From the NCBI GenBank assembly GCA_040002435.1, contig JBDUEM010000028.1, positions 1 through 42,197 of the forward strand: 42,197 nucleotides of DNA, written 5' to 3'. The stretch is from JANXXV01 sp040002435 (GTDB lineage: Bacteria > Acidobacteriota > Terriglobia > Bryobacterales > Bryobacteraceae). The notes below the pieces were generated by a model. It did not search any database, was not told the origin of the DNA, and saw only the letters and a list, made by a program, of their open reading frames with translations. Positions 25,246 through 33,467 of this stretch are shown here, in pieces. Each line of letters starts with the position of its first letter. The stretch's first letter is position 1. Both the position numbers and the translations under genes were made by a program.

Positions 25246-26256
25246 TTAACGCCCGATCACCAGCACTCCAAAGGTGCCCGGCAACGGCTGTGGACGCGGC
25301 CGGGGCTGCTGCGCCGTCGGCGCCGGTGCAGGCCCAAGTTCAGCAGCAGACAGATAGATCTTGTGTGTCTTCGGGTCGATTGCCATTGTCCGCGCACTGC
25401 GCTGCGTCTTCACGGTCTCCATCACCTCATACTTTCCAGCGACCTTGTGCACCACCGTTAGCGACCCCTCCCCGTTTGAGCTGAACGCCAGGCCGAGGTC
25501 CGCATCGAATCCTGCCCCATCGGCACCCGCTCCGATAGGCAGCGAAGCCACCACCTTGCCGCTATCCGGATCGGATACCGCCATAACCTTGTTACCGCAA
25601 ACCGAAAACAGGCGGCGGCTCTTGCTATCCATCGCCAGGCCGCTTGGATCTTCGCAACCGCTTAAGACGTAGCGCTTGGTAACAGACAGCTTGGCCACAT
25701 CGATCTCCGCGATCTCATGGGTGTCCTCGATATTCACGTAGATCTTTCCGTGGCCATCGGCGGCGGGAAATTCAGGCTTCCCTCCCAACGGAATAGTTGC
25801 CGCTACCTGGTTCGTCGCTGCGTCAATCACGGTTGCATCCTTTGATCTGCCATTGAAGGTGAATACTTTATTTGACGCCGAATCGTACCAGATTGCGTCA
25901 GGATTCTGGCCCGTTGCCACCTGGGCAACCAGCTTCAGCGTCTGGAGGTCAAACACCGTGACATTGTTTGCGCGTCCGTTGCTGGTGTATCCGCGGTTGA
26001 GCGCTCTGGCAATCGCGACCCCATGGACTCCGGGAGTGTCAGGGATATCCCCCACTACTTTTTCGCTATCCAGATCGACAACGGCAACATGCGTCGCATG
26101 CGAAACATACAGCCGCCTCGCCTCGCTATCGACCGTTAGATAGTCCCAACCCCCATCCCCACCAATGGAAATCCTGCCCATCGACCGGTAGCCGTTTGAA
26201 GCCGCAATCACGGTGAGCGCAGTCAGGAACAGCAATGCCGCACGAGTCGTTTTCAT
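25246..26256 (-). CDS. Exported YncE/YVTN-type beta-propeller
   Basis: This is a secreted propeller of about 336 aa. The signal segment is MKTTRAALLFLTALTVIAAS. Repeating blades follow, each with the pattern (YL)YVS...VAVVDL.S..VVG.IP, for example VDSEARRLYVSHATHVAVVD, LNRGYTSNGRANNVTVFDL and SNKVFTFNGRSKDATVIDAA. The C-terminus has a Pro/Arg/Gln-rich segment before GTFGVLVIGR. YncE-like propellers are periplasmic and of poorly known function; binding of DNA, metal or ligand has been proposed for members. Here it is the first gene of the second pump operon, only 10 bp before the outer-membrane factor, which suggests a link to efflux. I chose the ATG at 26256 over a GTG at 26265 because AGGTAGGTG is correctly spaced from it. 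Confidence 0.85.
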   Translation of the reverse strand: MKTTRAALLFLTALTVIAASNGYRSMGRISIGGDGGWDYLTVDSEARRLYVSHATHVAVVDLDSEKVVGDIPDTPGVHGVAIARALNRGYTSNGRANNVTVFDLQTLKLVAQVATGQNPDAIWYDSASNKVFTFNGRSKDATVIDAATNQVAATIPLGGKPEFPAADGHGKIYVNIEDTHEIAEIDVAKLSVTKRYVLSGCEDPSGLAMDSKSRRLFSVCGNKVMAVSDPDSGKVVASLPIGAGADGAGFDADLGLAFSSNGEGSLTVVHKVAGKYEVMETVKTQRSARTMAIDPKTHKIYLSAAELGPAPAPTAQQPRPRPQPLPGTFGVLVIGR

Positions 26257-26303
26257 TCCGTTCACCTACCTGTAATCAGTGAACCTCACGATTCTGAAAA
26301 ACG

Positions 26304-26340
26304 CCTGAAGGAAATCCACGAATTACAGCAAATCTTCAGG
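26304..26340. promoter_or_regulatory. Inverted repeat in the divergent pump/two-component promoter region
   Basis: CCTGAAG (26304-26310) and CTTCAGG (26334-26340) are perfect inverted copies 23 bp apart, inside the roughly 115-bp region between the divergent propeller-pump operon and the response regulator gene. It could be the binding site of the OmpR-type regulator controlling both units. No clear -10/-35 elements could be assigned. Confidence 0.4.
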
Positions 26341-26371
26341 TTTACCCATTACCATGGAGGCAATCGGCGCG

Positions 26372-27049
26372 ATGCGAATTCTTGTAGTCGAGGACGAAGT
26401 GCGGATGGCCGGGTTGCTTCGCCAGGGCCTCTCGGAAGAAGGACACTTCGTCGTCGTCGTCTATGAAGGCCGGAGCGCCCTGAGCATCGCAGAAGCGGGG
26501 GCATTCGACCTCATCCTCCTCGACGTAATGCTGCCCGGAATGGACGGCTTTTCCATTGTCCGCCACCTGCGCGCGCACGGAGACCGAACTCCCATCCTCG
26601 TCCTAACCGCCAAAGACGCGGTCGGCGACATCGTGCAGGGTTTGAACCTCGGAGCCGACGACTACCTCACCAAGCCATTCTCCTTCGAAGTATTGTTCGC
26701 GCGGGTTCACGCCGTCGGGCGTCGCGGCCCCGTTGTGCAGCCTGTCTGTTTGCAGACGGCGGATTTAATCATGAATCCAATCACGCGGGAGGTTCGCCGG
26801 GGAACCCGGACGCTCAACCTCACTCGTACCGAGCACGCCATGCTCGAGCTATTGCTGCGGAATGCCGGCCGTGTGGTGACACGGGATCTGCTGATGGAAA
26901 CCGTCTGGAGCACTAATGCCGACATCGAGAGCAATACCGTCGACGCGTTTGCCCGCCTCCTGCGATCAAAAGTCGAACACGCCGGCGAGCCGAAATTGAT
27001 CCACACAATCCGCGGGATCGGCTATTGCCTGCGGGCCGGGGAGAATTGA
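26372..27049 (+). CDS. OmpR/PhoB-type response regulator
   Basis: This is a two-component DNA-binding regulator of 225 aa from the ATG at 26372. The receiver domain begins MRILVVEDEV, with acidic residues Glu7-Asp8, phospho-acceptor Asp51 in LILLDVMLPGMDGF, Thr79 in VLTAKDA and Lys101 in YLTKPF. The C-terminal winged helix has the typical LTRTEHAMLELLLRNAGRVV and TVDAFARLLRSKVEHAGEPK ending in IHTIRGIGYCLR. An ATG six codons earlier (26354) is possible, but MRIL is the canonical start for the family and GGAGG lies 11 nt before it. It is co-transcribed with the kinase 7 bp downstream and faces the second pump operon. CusR/QseB-like regulators in this arrangement commonly control the neighbouring pump. 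Confidence 0.93.
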   Translation: MRILVVEDEVRMAGLLRQGLSEEGHFVVVVYEGRSALSIAEAGAFDLILLDVMLPGMDGFSIVRHLRAHGDRTPILVLTAKDAVGDIVQGLNLGADDYLTKPFSFEVLFARVHAVGRRGPVVQPVCLQTADLIMNPITREVRRGTRTLNLTRTEHAMLELLLRNAGRVVTRDLLMETVWSTNADIESNTVDAFARLLRSKVEHAGEPKLIHTIRGIGYCLRAGEN

Positions 27050-27056
27050 TGAGGAA

Positions 27057-28460
27057 ATGACGCGAAAATTCTCTGTCCGTCTCAACTTGACGCTGTGGTA
27101 TGCCGCCATCCTGCTGATGGGAATGGGGGCCTTCGGCGGCGCCATGTGGCTGGCGCTTAGCCATCGGTTGATGGCCGGAGTCGAATCGCGATTGCATGAC
27201 CGAGTGATCGGTCTGCGGACTGTGCTGGAACTCGAAAGCGGTCTGCTCGAAAGTGGTCTGAATGATGCAAAGCTGCTTCAGCTTGAGTTGGGGGAGTTCG
27301 CTCGCGAAGTCCCCGAAGGCGATCTGATGCTCATGCGGGATCAGGCGGGCCGTAGCTTCCTCACTCCCCCCTCAGGAACAAAGATTCTATCCTTTGACGC
27401 ACCCGTGTCCGCGCCGGTCTACGCCACCCTCGTCCGCGGAGAACAGTCCTATCGCAGTCTGACCACCCGTATCCAGGTTGGCCGGGAATCTTACGATGTT
27501 CTGGTGGCTGGTTCTCTGGCGGAAACCAACGCGATCCTGCGGGATTTTCGTCAACTCCTGTTCCTCATGGTTCCTGCGATTTTGGTCATCGCATGCCTCG
27601 GTGGATACTGGATCAGCCGCCGTGCGCTTTCTCCGGTAGACGAGATCACTGCTGTCGCCAAATCCATCAGCATCGAAAATCTCTCCGGCCGTTTGACCGT
27701 ACCTCAGACCGGGGATGAATTGCAGCGAATGTCGGAGACATGGAATCAGGTATTGGAACGGCTGGACGGAGCCGTTCAACGCGTCCGGCAGTTTACGGCG
27801 GATGCGTCCCATGAACTGCGGACTCCCATCGCTTTGATCCGTGCCACAGCGGAACTGGCCTTGCGGCGTGAACGGACGGCCTCCGAGTACCGGGCGGCGC
27901 TAAAGGAAATCGGCGCCGAATCGGAACGTATGACCGAACTGACCGAGTCTTTGCTGGCACTCGCCAGGTCGGACAGTGACAGCAACCCGTTTCCGCTGGA
28001 CTGGATCGATTTGAACGGCGTGGTCGGGGACGTGATGGGAATGCTTGAGCCCGTGGCACATCTAAGATGCATTACCTTTCGCAACGAAACGCTCCCCGCT
28101 CCCACGCGTATCCGGGCAAATTCGCAGGCAATTCGCAGACTCCTGTTGGCTCTGGTAGACAATGCCCTCAAATATACGCCGGCGGGCGGCGATATTAGTG
28201 TATCTACCACGGCCGTCGAAGATGGAGTCGTTCTCGCGGTGAAAGACACGGGACAGGGGATTCAGCCCGAGAATCTTCCTTACATCTTTGAACGTTTCTT
28301 TCGAGCCGATCAGGCACGCACCGGGGGATCGGGTGCGGGTCTCGGGCTATCGATCGCGCAGACTATTGCAAAAGCCCACGGGACTTCGATCATTGCCAAC
28401 AGCACGCCCGGAGCCGGCTCCCGTTTCGAACTGCTTCTGAAGACGGAGCCGCTCAGTTGA
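27057..28460 (+). CDS. Membrane sensor histidine kinase (HAMP-HisKA-HATPase)
   Basis: This is the sensor partner of the preceding regulator, 467 aa. TM1 (about residues 10-36) and TM2 (about 167-187, LLFLMVPAILVIACLGGYWI) bracket a periplasmic domain of about 130 residues. HAMP follows (SRRALSPVDEITAVAKSISI). HisKA carries FTADASHELRTPIALI with His252. The ATPase domain has N-box LLLALVDNALKYTPAGG (Asn369), DTGQGI (397-402), FERFFRAD and GAGLGL (426-431). The layout is that of CusS/QseC-like kinases. GAGGA precedes the ATG. Its TGA overlaps the region where the broken HAD gene begins, suggesting the latter was once the third gene of the operon. Confidence 0.93.
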   Translation: MTRKFSVRLNLTLWYAAILLMGMGAFGGAMWLALSHRLMAGVESRLHDRVIGLRTVLELESGLLESGLNDAKLLQLELGEFAREVPEGDLMLMRDQAGRSFLTPPSGTKILSFDAPVSAPVYATLVRGEQSYRSLTTRIQVGRESYDVLVAGSLAETNAILRDFRQLLFLMVPAILVIACLGGYWISRRALSPVDEITAVAKSISIENLSGRLTVPQTGDELQRMSETWNQVLERLDGAVQRVRQFTADASHELRTPIALIRATAELALRRERTASEYRAALKEIGAESERMTELTESLLALARSDSDSNPFPLDWIDLNGVVGDVMGMLEPVAHLRCITFRNETLPAPTRIRANSQAIRRLLLALVDNALKYTPAGGDISVSTTAVEDGVVLAVKDTGQGIQPENLPYIFERFFRADQARTGGSGAGLGLSIAQTIAKAHGTSIIANSTPGAGSRFELLLKTEPLS

Positions 28461-28474
28461 ATCTGGAGACACCT

Positions 28475-29216
28475 GTGAAAATTTCGCGCAGACAATCACT
28501 GCAGCACCTTGTAGCCGCTGCAGCCATCCCGTCAACCGGGTTCGGCGCCGGGACCAGTGCGCCGCCACCCATTCGTCTGGTGATTCTGGACATCGGCGGC
28601 ACCATCATTGCAGATCGCGGGAATGTCCCCGAGTTGCTGCGCCGCTCCCTCTCCCACCATGGTGTTGCTTCCACCCCAGAGGAGATCAGCCACTGGCGTG
28701 GCGCTTCGAAACGGGAAATCATCCACCACTTCGTTGGGAAGCAATCCCTTCCGGCGCACGCCGATCGCGAAAAACTCACGACGGTGATTTACGACGAATT
28801 CACAGCGGACCTAATCGAGGTGTACCGGTCCGTCCCGCCCATTGCCGGCGCCGGCGAGGCCATTCGCGAACTCCGCGCCAAGGGTTTTCTCGTCGCCACC
28901 AACACCGGTTTCGACCGTGCCGTCACCGCCTCCATCTTCAACCGCCTCGGCTGCCAGTGATGACGTCACGCAGGGGCGGCCCTCCCCGTTTATGCTCTTT
29001 CACGCGATGGAGGCGGCCCAGGTCAATAATGTGGCGGAAGTGATGGCAGTGGGAGATACGCCGCTCGATCTCCAGGCAGGAACCAATGGCGGTTTGCGAG
29101 CAGTGGTCGGGGTTCTCTCCGGCGCGGGCACCGCTGAAAATCTTCGCCGCGAGCCCCACACGCACATCCTCCCAAGCGTGGCGCAACTGCCCGCGTTATT
29201 GGCAACCAAACTCTAG
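28475..29216 (+). pseudogene. Frameshifted phosphonatase-like HAD hydrolase with Tat-type signal
   Basis: The first frame, from the GTG at 28475 (GGAG 6 nt upstream), reads MKISRRQSLQHLVAAAAIPS, a twin-arginine-like export signal. The HAD nucleophile motif LVILDIGGTI (Asp39) and HWRGASKREIIHHF (Lys79, the position of the Schiff-base lysine region in phosphonatase-like enzymes) follow. It stops at 28960 after FNRLGCQ. The +1 frame immediately carries the rest of the same domain: SDDVTQGRPSPFMLFHAMEA, then VAEVMAVGDTPLDLQAGTNG with HAD motif IV, to a stop at 29216. Relatives have a few more residues between these halves, so a small deletion with loss of frame is likely. The gene would have encoded about 245 aa. 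It directly follows the kinase gene. Confidence 0.8.
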
Positions 29217-29806
29217 TGCGCCCTTCCAGCCCCCTGCGAGATTCCCTGCGAAGGGAAGACTCGAAACGGCTCCAGGACCAACTCCACGTCGATATCGGAG
29301 AAACGCAACGGAGTTCTCCACATTTCCCTGATGTCCCGCGCGGACCACCGCGCCTTCATCAGCCCGGTTTCTGAGTGCCGCTCAATTCCCTGCAGCACAT
29401 GCCCGATCTCGTGCGCCAGCACATTTCCTAACAGGATACCCGTCGTATCGGGATTCCGCGCGGCTTCTTCGTGCAACCTGTCCATCAGGAGTGTGACGCA
29501 AGAGCCTTCGTGTAAGTACGGTTGGGCAAACGCCAAAGCATCCGGATTCCGGCCCTTCGCAATTCCGAATTTTAGGTCGAAGACAATCTGCCGGCGTCCC
29601 GGCTTCTTCTCACAGCCCGAAGGAGGCGTATTGCCGATACGCCACACAACCTGGACTCCGATGTCCGCATAGACATCTTCCACCACGCCGCGTGCCAGAC
29701 CCAACGCCCGGTTCACGCCGTGGTCATTCATATTGGGTAGGAAGATTTCCGCAACCGGCTGACCGGCTGCCGCGGCTGCCATGAGCAGGCCGAATAAGAG
29801 GTGCAT
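29213..29806 (-). CDS. Exported HEXXH metalloprotease-like protein
   Basis: This secreted protein has 197 aa and a signal peptide (MHLLFGLLMAAAAAGQPVAE). The zinc site is VLAHEIGHVLQGIERHSETG, with His132, Glu133, His136 and a third His at 144, followed by Met150. This resembles metzincin-type sites (HExxHxxGxxH...M), though the third His is two residues further on than in the classic motif. The N-terminal part (EIFLPNMNDHGVNRALGLAR, VYADIGVQVVWR) is like small uncharacterised Acidobacteriota proteins. Substrate is unknown. It converges on the broken HAD gene, overlapping its last 4 bp, and has a divergent neighbour at 29948. Confidence 0.75.
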   Translation of the reverse strand: MHLLFGLLMAAAAAGQPVAEIFLPNMNDHGVNRALGLARGVVEDVYADIGVQVVWRIGNTPPSGCEKKPGRRQIVFDLKFGIAKGRNPDALAFAQPYLHEGSCVTLLMDRLHEEAARNPDTTGILLGNVLAHEIGHVLQGIERHSETGLMKARWSARDIREMWRTPLRFSDIDVELVLEPFRVFPSQGISQGAGRAH

Positions 29807-29947
29807 CGCAAAACCTCCGGTGAAATTTGCCAGAATGGTTTCTGGCTCCGGAGGCGAGCATGCATCTCATGGGGGATTGAACTCTTTCGGAAACGGCTCA
29901 ATCTTCCTCAATTTCGATCAGGTCCCCTCAATCATCGAGATCAAGTA

Positions 29948-32098
29948 ATGGAAATAAGAGACTTCTCTGATTTCGGGCCTTTTCGCGCGGACGTTCGCCG
30001 GCGCGTCCTTCTTCGGGATGGCCAGCCCGTTTCGCTGCCGGGGAAAGCGTTCGATGTGCTTGCGCTGCTTGTCCAGAACGCAGGCACAACGGTGGCCAAG
30101 GACGACATTCTGAAGGCCGTCTGGCCGGACACGTTTGTGGAAGAAGGGAACCTCACCCAAACCGTGTTCCTGCTACGGAAGGCGCTCGGCGATTCAGACA
30201 GCCAACCCTACATCGTTACAGTGCCGCGGCAGGGATACCGCTTTGTTGGATCTGTCGCCAACAATACTTCCGCACCGCGGGTCTATCCCGTCGCGGCCAA
30301 GGGTCTCGAAACTGGTCAGGGCAAGGCTTACGGCAGGCGTACCCTGGCAATGGTAGCGCTGGCCGCGGGTGTGGTCGGAGTCCTGGCGACGGTCGTTCTT
30401 CGGTTCATTTCCGCTCCGTCCGCTTATCTCCCGGAACCGGTCCGCTTCGAAATTCCTTTTGAGGACGCTGCTGTGCCGGTGATTTCCCCCGACGGTAAAC
30501 GAATGGCGTTGACCAGGGTCGACCGGGGTGCTAGTGGAACCGGAAGCATCTGGATTCGGGACATGAACGGAACTGTTCCCTACAGTCTCGCCGGGACCGA
30601 GAACGCGGATCATGTTTTTTGGTCGCCAGACAGTTGCTGTCTCGCCTTCCTGGCGCAGGGAAAGTTGAAAACGGTGAATGTCGCCGGAGGACCGGTCAAA
30701 ATAGTCAGCGACGCTCCGAATGGCCGCGGGGGAGCATGGAGCCAGTCGGGCGTTATCCTCTTTGCTCCCGTTGCGGGAGGACCGCTGCACACGGTGCCCG
30801 CCACGGGCGGCGTCTCTACTCCAGTCACGTCTGTCGACGCGGCCCGGAACGAAAACTCCCACCGATGGCCGGTATTTCTGCCGGACGGGCGCAAATTCAT
30901 CTATTTCGCACAAAGTGCATCCCGGGAAAATTTGTGGCTAAAACTCGGCGAATTGGGCAGATCGGACTCGCGGCCGCTCATACGAAGCGATTCCAATGCG
31001 GTCTATGTCCAAAAGTCGCCGGACGCGGGAGTTCTGCTTTATGTCACCAATCGCGCGCTGGTCGCCCAACCGTTTAACGCCCGGCGAGGCGAATTTACAG
31101 GAGAGACGCGCGTAATCGCCAAATCTGTGCGATATGACGCGGCAAGTAAGTTTGCATGTTTCACCGCCTCGTCGGGGATTCTAGCCTACCGGACCCAAGA
31201 AGAGCAGCCAGCCAGCTTGAGATGGTTCAGCCGTCAGGGCGGGATGCTGAGCCAAGTTGCGGAAGGCCAAGGTTTTCGGGGGGTGTTTTTGTCCCGCGAC
31301 GGCAGCGTGCTGGCTTGGTCGCGTATGGACCCGGAAGCGGGAACGGGAGACATTTGGACATTCGATCTGAACCGCGGTGCAGCCAACCGCGTCACCCGCA
31401 ATCCCGCCTGGGAGTCCATGCCGGTCCTCTCGCCGGATAACAAAGAGGTCGTTTTTGCCTCCGACCGCCCACCTCGGAACGCCTACGTGAAGACCGTTGA
31501 AGGATCGAGCCCCGAACGGCCGCTGGTTCCTCCGCCCGCGGCTCAGACCCAAAGGAATCCATATGACTGGTCCAGCGACGGCAAGTTCATCCTGTTCGCC
31601 GTTTTTGACAAAGGTAACGAAGACCTGTGGGTGTTCGAGACTGCCACTCACAGGGAGTTCCCCCTGGTGCAGACATCGTTTAATGAGTCCCAGGGGCAGT
31701 TCTCCCCAGACGGCAAATGGATAGCCTACACATCGGATGAAACGGGCAACCCCGAGGTGTATGTTCGTGAGTTTCTGCCTCCCGATAAGCTGGCCGACCA
31801 CCGGACGAAAATCTCCGTCGATGGTGGCACTGAACCCCGTTGGCGTCAAGACGGCAAGGAACTGTTCTATATCGAACCGCACGGGGGCTTAATGGCTGTA
31901 CCGATCCAGGCTGGCAATCCAATTCGTGCCGGGAAGCCGGTTGTCGTTTTCAACGGCAAGCTGCAGTTCGGTTTTGGGTGGCACTCCACTTTCAGCTACG
32001 CAGTCGGCGGCAACGGACAGAAATTTGTGTTGGCCACGCAGGATCGGCCCACGGTTATTTCGCCGATTACGGTGGTTCTCAACGCGCCATTGCCGTGA
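29948..32098 (+). CDS. Winged-helix transcription regulator fused to membrane segment and PD40/TolB propeller
   Basis: This is a CadC-like membrane-spanning regulator of 716 aa. Residues about 8-101 form an OmpR-type winged helix (VSLPGKAFDVLALLVQNAGT, WPDTFVEEGNLTQTVFLLRK, TVPRQGYRFVG). One membrane segment follows at about 132-154 (LAMVALAAGVVGVLATVV). The rest is periplasmic and made of WD40-like PD40 blades: VISPDGKRMAL, VFWSPDSCCLAFL, SPDNKEVVFASDRPP, WSSDGKFILFAV, FSPDGKWIAYTSDETGNPEV. This fusion is abundant in Acidobacteriota. It presumably senses a periplasmic signal and acts on DNA directly; targets are unknown. The ATG at 29948 starts the winged helix; the frame is open to 29801, but that part has no domain. 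Confidence 0.88.
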   Translation: MEIRDFSDFGPFRADVRRRVLLRDGQPVSLPGKAFDVLALLVQNAGTTVAKDDILKAVWPDTFVEEGNLTQTVFLLRKALGDSDSQPYIVTVPRQGYRFVGSVANNTSAPRVYPVAAKGLETGQGKAYGRRTLAMVALAAGVVGVLATVVLRFISAPSAYLPEPVRFEIPFEDAAVPVISPDGKRMALTRVDRGASGTGSIWIRDMNGTVPYSLAGTENADHVFWSPDSCCLAFLAQGKLKTVNVAGGPVKIVSDAPNGRGGAWSQSGVILFAPVAGGPLHTVPATGGVSTPVTSVDAARNENSHRWPVFLPDGRKFIYFAQSASRENLWLKLGELGRSDSRPLIRSDSNAVYVQKSPDAGVLLYVTNRALVAQPFNARRGEFTGETRVIAKSVRYDAASKFACFTASSGILAYRTQEEQPASLRWFSRQGGMLSQVAEGQGFRGVFLSRDGSVLAWSRMDPEAGTGDIWTFDLNRGAANRVTRNPAWESMPVLSPDNKEVVFASDRPPRNAYVKTVEGSSPERPLVPPPAAQTQRNPYDWSSDGKFILFAVFDKGNEDLWVFETATHREFPLVQTSFNESQGQFSPDGKWIAYTSDETGNPEVYVREFLPPDKLADHRTKISVDGGTEPRWRQDGKELFYIEPHGGLMAVPIQAGNPIRAGKPVVVFNGKLQFGFGWHSTFSYAVGGNGQKFVLATQDRPTVISPITVVLNAPLP

Positions 32099-32498
32099 AA
32101 GCTGTGGCAGCCGCCAGCAGAACTGGAGCATGCGCTTAGTTTGTTTTGGCCGGAACTGGGTAGACCAGATTGATCAATGATCGGACGAGGTCATGGAGGA
32201 TCATGGCAACTTTCGCATTCAGCTCATGACGCATAGACCCGTGAGCACGAGATCTCAAAATCATCCTTGTCCGGACTGCTCTCGTGATGGCTCGGGGAAT
32301 CGAGACAAGCCCATGAATTGTTAGAAAGTGCTACGTACGCTCCATCGTAAACTTTTGGAGCGACCGACAAACGCCTCCCGCTTCATCGTAGCTGCAGTAC
32401 ACCATAACCGGGCCGATCGTTTGACATTCCATCCCCAGTTCCATTCCCATTCCTAAAGGCGTTAGAATAGTCTCTCTTCCACCGCACTAGGAGCAACT
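32099..32498. other. Gene-poor region before the DinB-like gene
   Basis: No recognised gene is present. On the minus strand a frame is open from 32330 to a TAA at 32136 and reads, in part, VSIPRAITRAVRTRMILRSR and LNAKVAMILHDLVRSLINLV. It looks protein-like but has no start codon before an internal ATG at 32264 and no homologue I recognise; it may be a remnant. Near the right end, TAGAAT at about 32464 may be the -10 of the DinB-like gene, and CCATTCC/CCATCCC motifs repeat at about 32428-32455. Confidence 0.35.
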
Positions 32499-33002
32499 AT
32501 GAACTCTACAGAAGCAAAGATCATCGCCGACTACCTGCTCGGGAATTTCGAATACGAGATGCAGACCACCCTGAGCGTCTTAGCAGCCGTCCCCAACGAC
32601 AATCTCAGCTACCAGCCGGACTCCCTGGCCAAGTCCGGAATCGGCCTCGTGCGCCACATCGTGCTCGAAGATGAGTGGCTGCTCAATTCCATCGCGGATG
32701 GACAATTCAATCCACCTCCCGACGACTCCGACGCCTGTGGCATCGCGACCCCCGCGGACGGCGTCGCTCAATACCGGGCAAAGGTGCCGATCGCGCTTGG
32801 CCGCGTCCGTGCGATGTCCACGGAACAGTTGACTCAAGTCATCGATCTCCTCGGAGTCATTCAATTGCCGGCTGTCGAATTCATCGCCCTCACCCTCAAG
32901 CACTCGGTACACCACCGCGGTCAACTCAGTAGCTATATCCGTCCAATGGGCGGCCGGGTTCCCGGCATTTACGGTCCCTCCGCAAATACTGCGACTGCCT
33001 AG
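32499..33002 (+). CDS. DinB-like four-helix metal-binding protein
   Basis: This is a cytoplasmic protein of 167 aa with the DinB/YfiT-like fold. Helix 1 is IIADYLLGNFEYEMQTTLS. The metal-ligand histidines are in GLVRHIVLEDEWLL (His53) and in LTLKHSVHHRGQLSSYI (His135 and His138/139), the standard HxxxH-type arrangement of the family. SYQPDSLAKSGIGLVRHI corresponds to the usual helix 2 lead. Many members are thiol-dependent transferases or damage-inducible proteins of unknown substrate. AGGAG lies 7 nt before the ATG. It is monocistronic. Confidence 0.88.
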   Translation: MNSTEAKIIADYLLGNFEYEMQTTLSVLAAVPNDNLSYQPDSLAKSGIGLVRHIVLEDEWLLNSIADGQFNPPPDDSDACGIATPADGVAQYRAKVPIALGRVRAMSTEQLTQVIDLLGVIQLPAVEFIALTLKHSVHHRGQLSSYIRPMGGRVPGIYGPSANTATA

Positions 33003-33329
33003 ACTAGAAGGGTGCGTAATCTCCGGCAATGCCCTCGGGCGATTAACCTCCCTTGTGTTCAAGAGCCTCGGCCGATCCCGAGCCAATCGGCGGCAACGTT
33101 GACATTGGGTAAAGCCACTCTTACCGGGCCAACTTCCTGTTTGACAATGCTCCACGAACCCTTCCGATCGCAGAAGCAGGAAACCCTCCGCTAATGGCGA
33201 TTCGTAATGCGTTCGTGAGCGCCGTCAACAGTCGATCTTCCTTGTTTTTTTCTCGGGCTTCGACGACGTCTGCCTTTTCAGTTGGCCGTCGCTGCTACCG
33301 AAGGAAGTCGTCCGCGCGACGTGCCAATA
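33003..33329. other. Intergenic region upstream of a recombinase-like remnant
   Basis: No gene is seen. It contains a short GCCC-TC-GGGC stem soon after the DinB-like stop, an isolated TTGACA (about 33101) without a matching -10, and a T-run at 33244-33251. It appears to be degenerate sequence. Confidence 0.35.
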
Positions 33330-33452
33330 AAGATGCTACACGTCGTCGGTGAGACCGTTCGGGCCGGTTTGCGTGCGGCGAAAGCGAGGGACCGTCAAAA
33401 TCCACGCGCGCCCAAAGTCACTCGCCAGCCAGCGAGATCAGCGTTACGATGA
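33330..33452 (+). pseudogene. Possible serine-recombinase C-terminal catalytic-domain remnant
   Basis: The plus strand reads KMLHVVG directly followed by ETVRAGLRAAKARDR and then a basic tail to TGA at 33450-33452. Resolvase/invertase-type serine recombinases have, near the end of the catalytic domain, a (F/L)H(V/M)xGAxAEFER segment, then (L)IRERVRAGLxxAKAxGRxxGRP. The remnant resembles the two ends of this with the middle missing. The frame is closed upstream by TGA at 33216-33218, and no Ser-containing N-terminus is seen. The call rests on one short motif. Confidence 0.4.
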
Positions 33453-33467
33453 ACTGGGAGGAGCGCG

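Noticed and set aside
28950..28964. Programmed frameshift in the HAD gene
   Set aside because: No slippery heptamer at the junction, and residues expected between the halves are missing, which fits deletion better.
32400..32470. TTGACA as -35 of the DinB-like gene
   Set aside because: The distance to the TAGAAT box is about 36 bp, far beyond a usable spacer.
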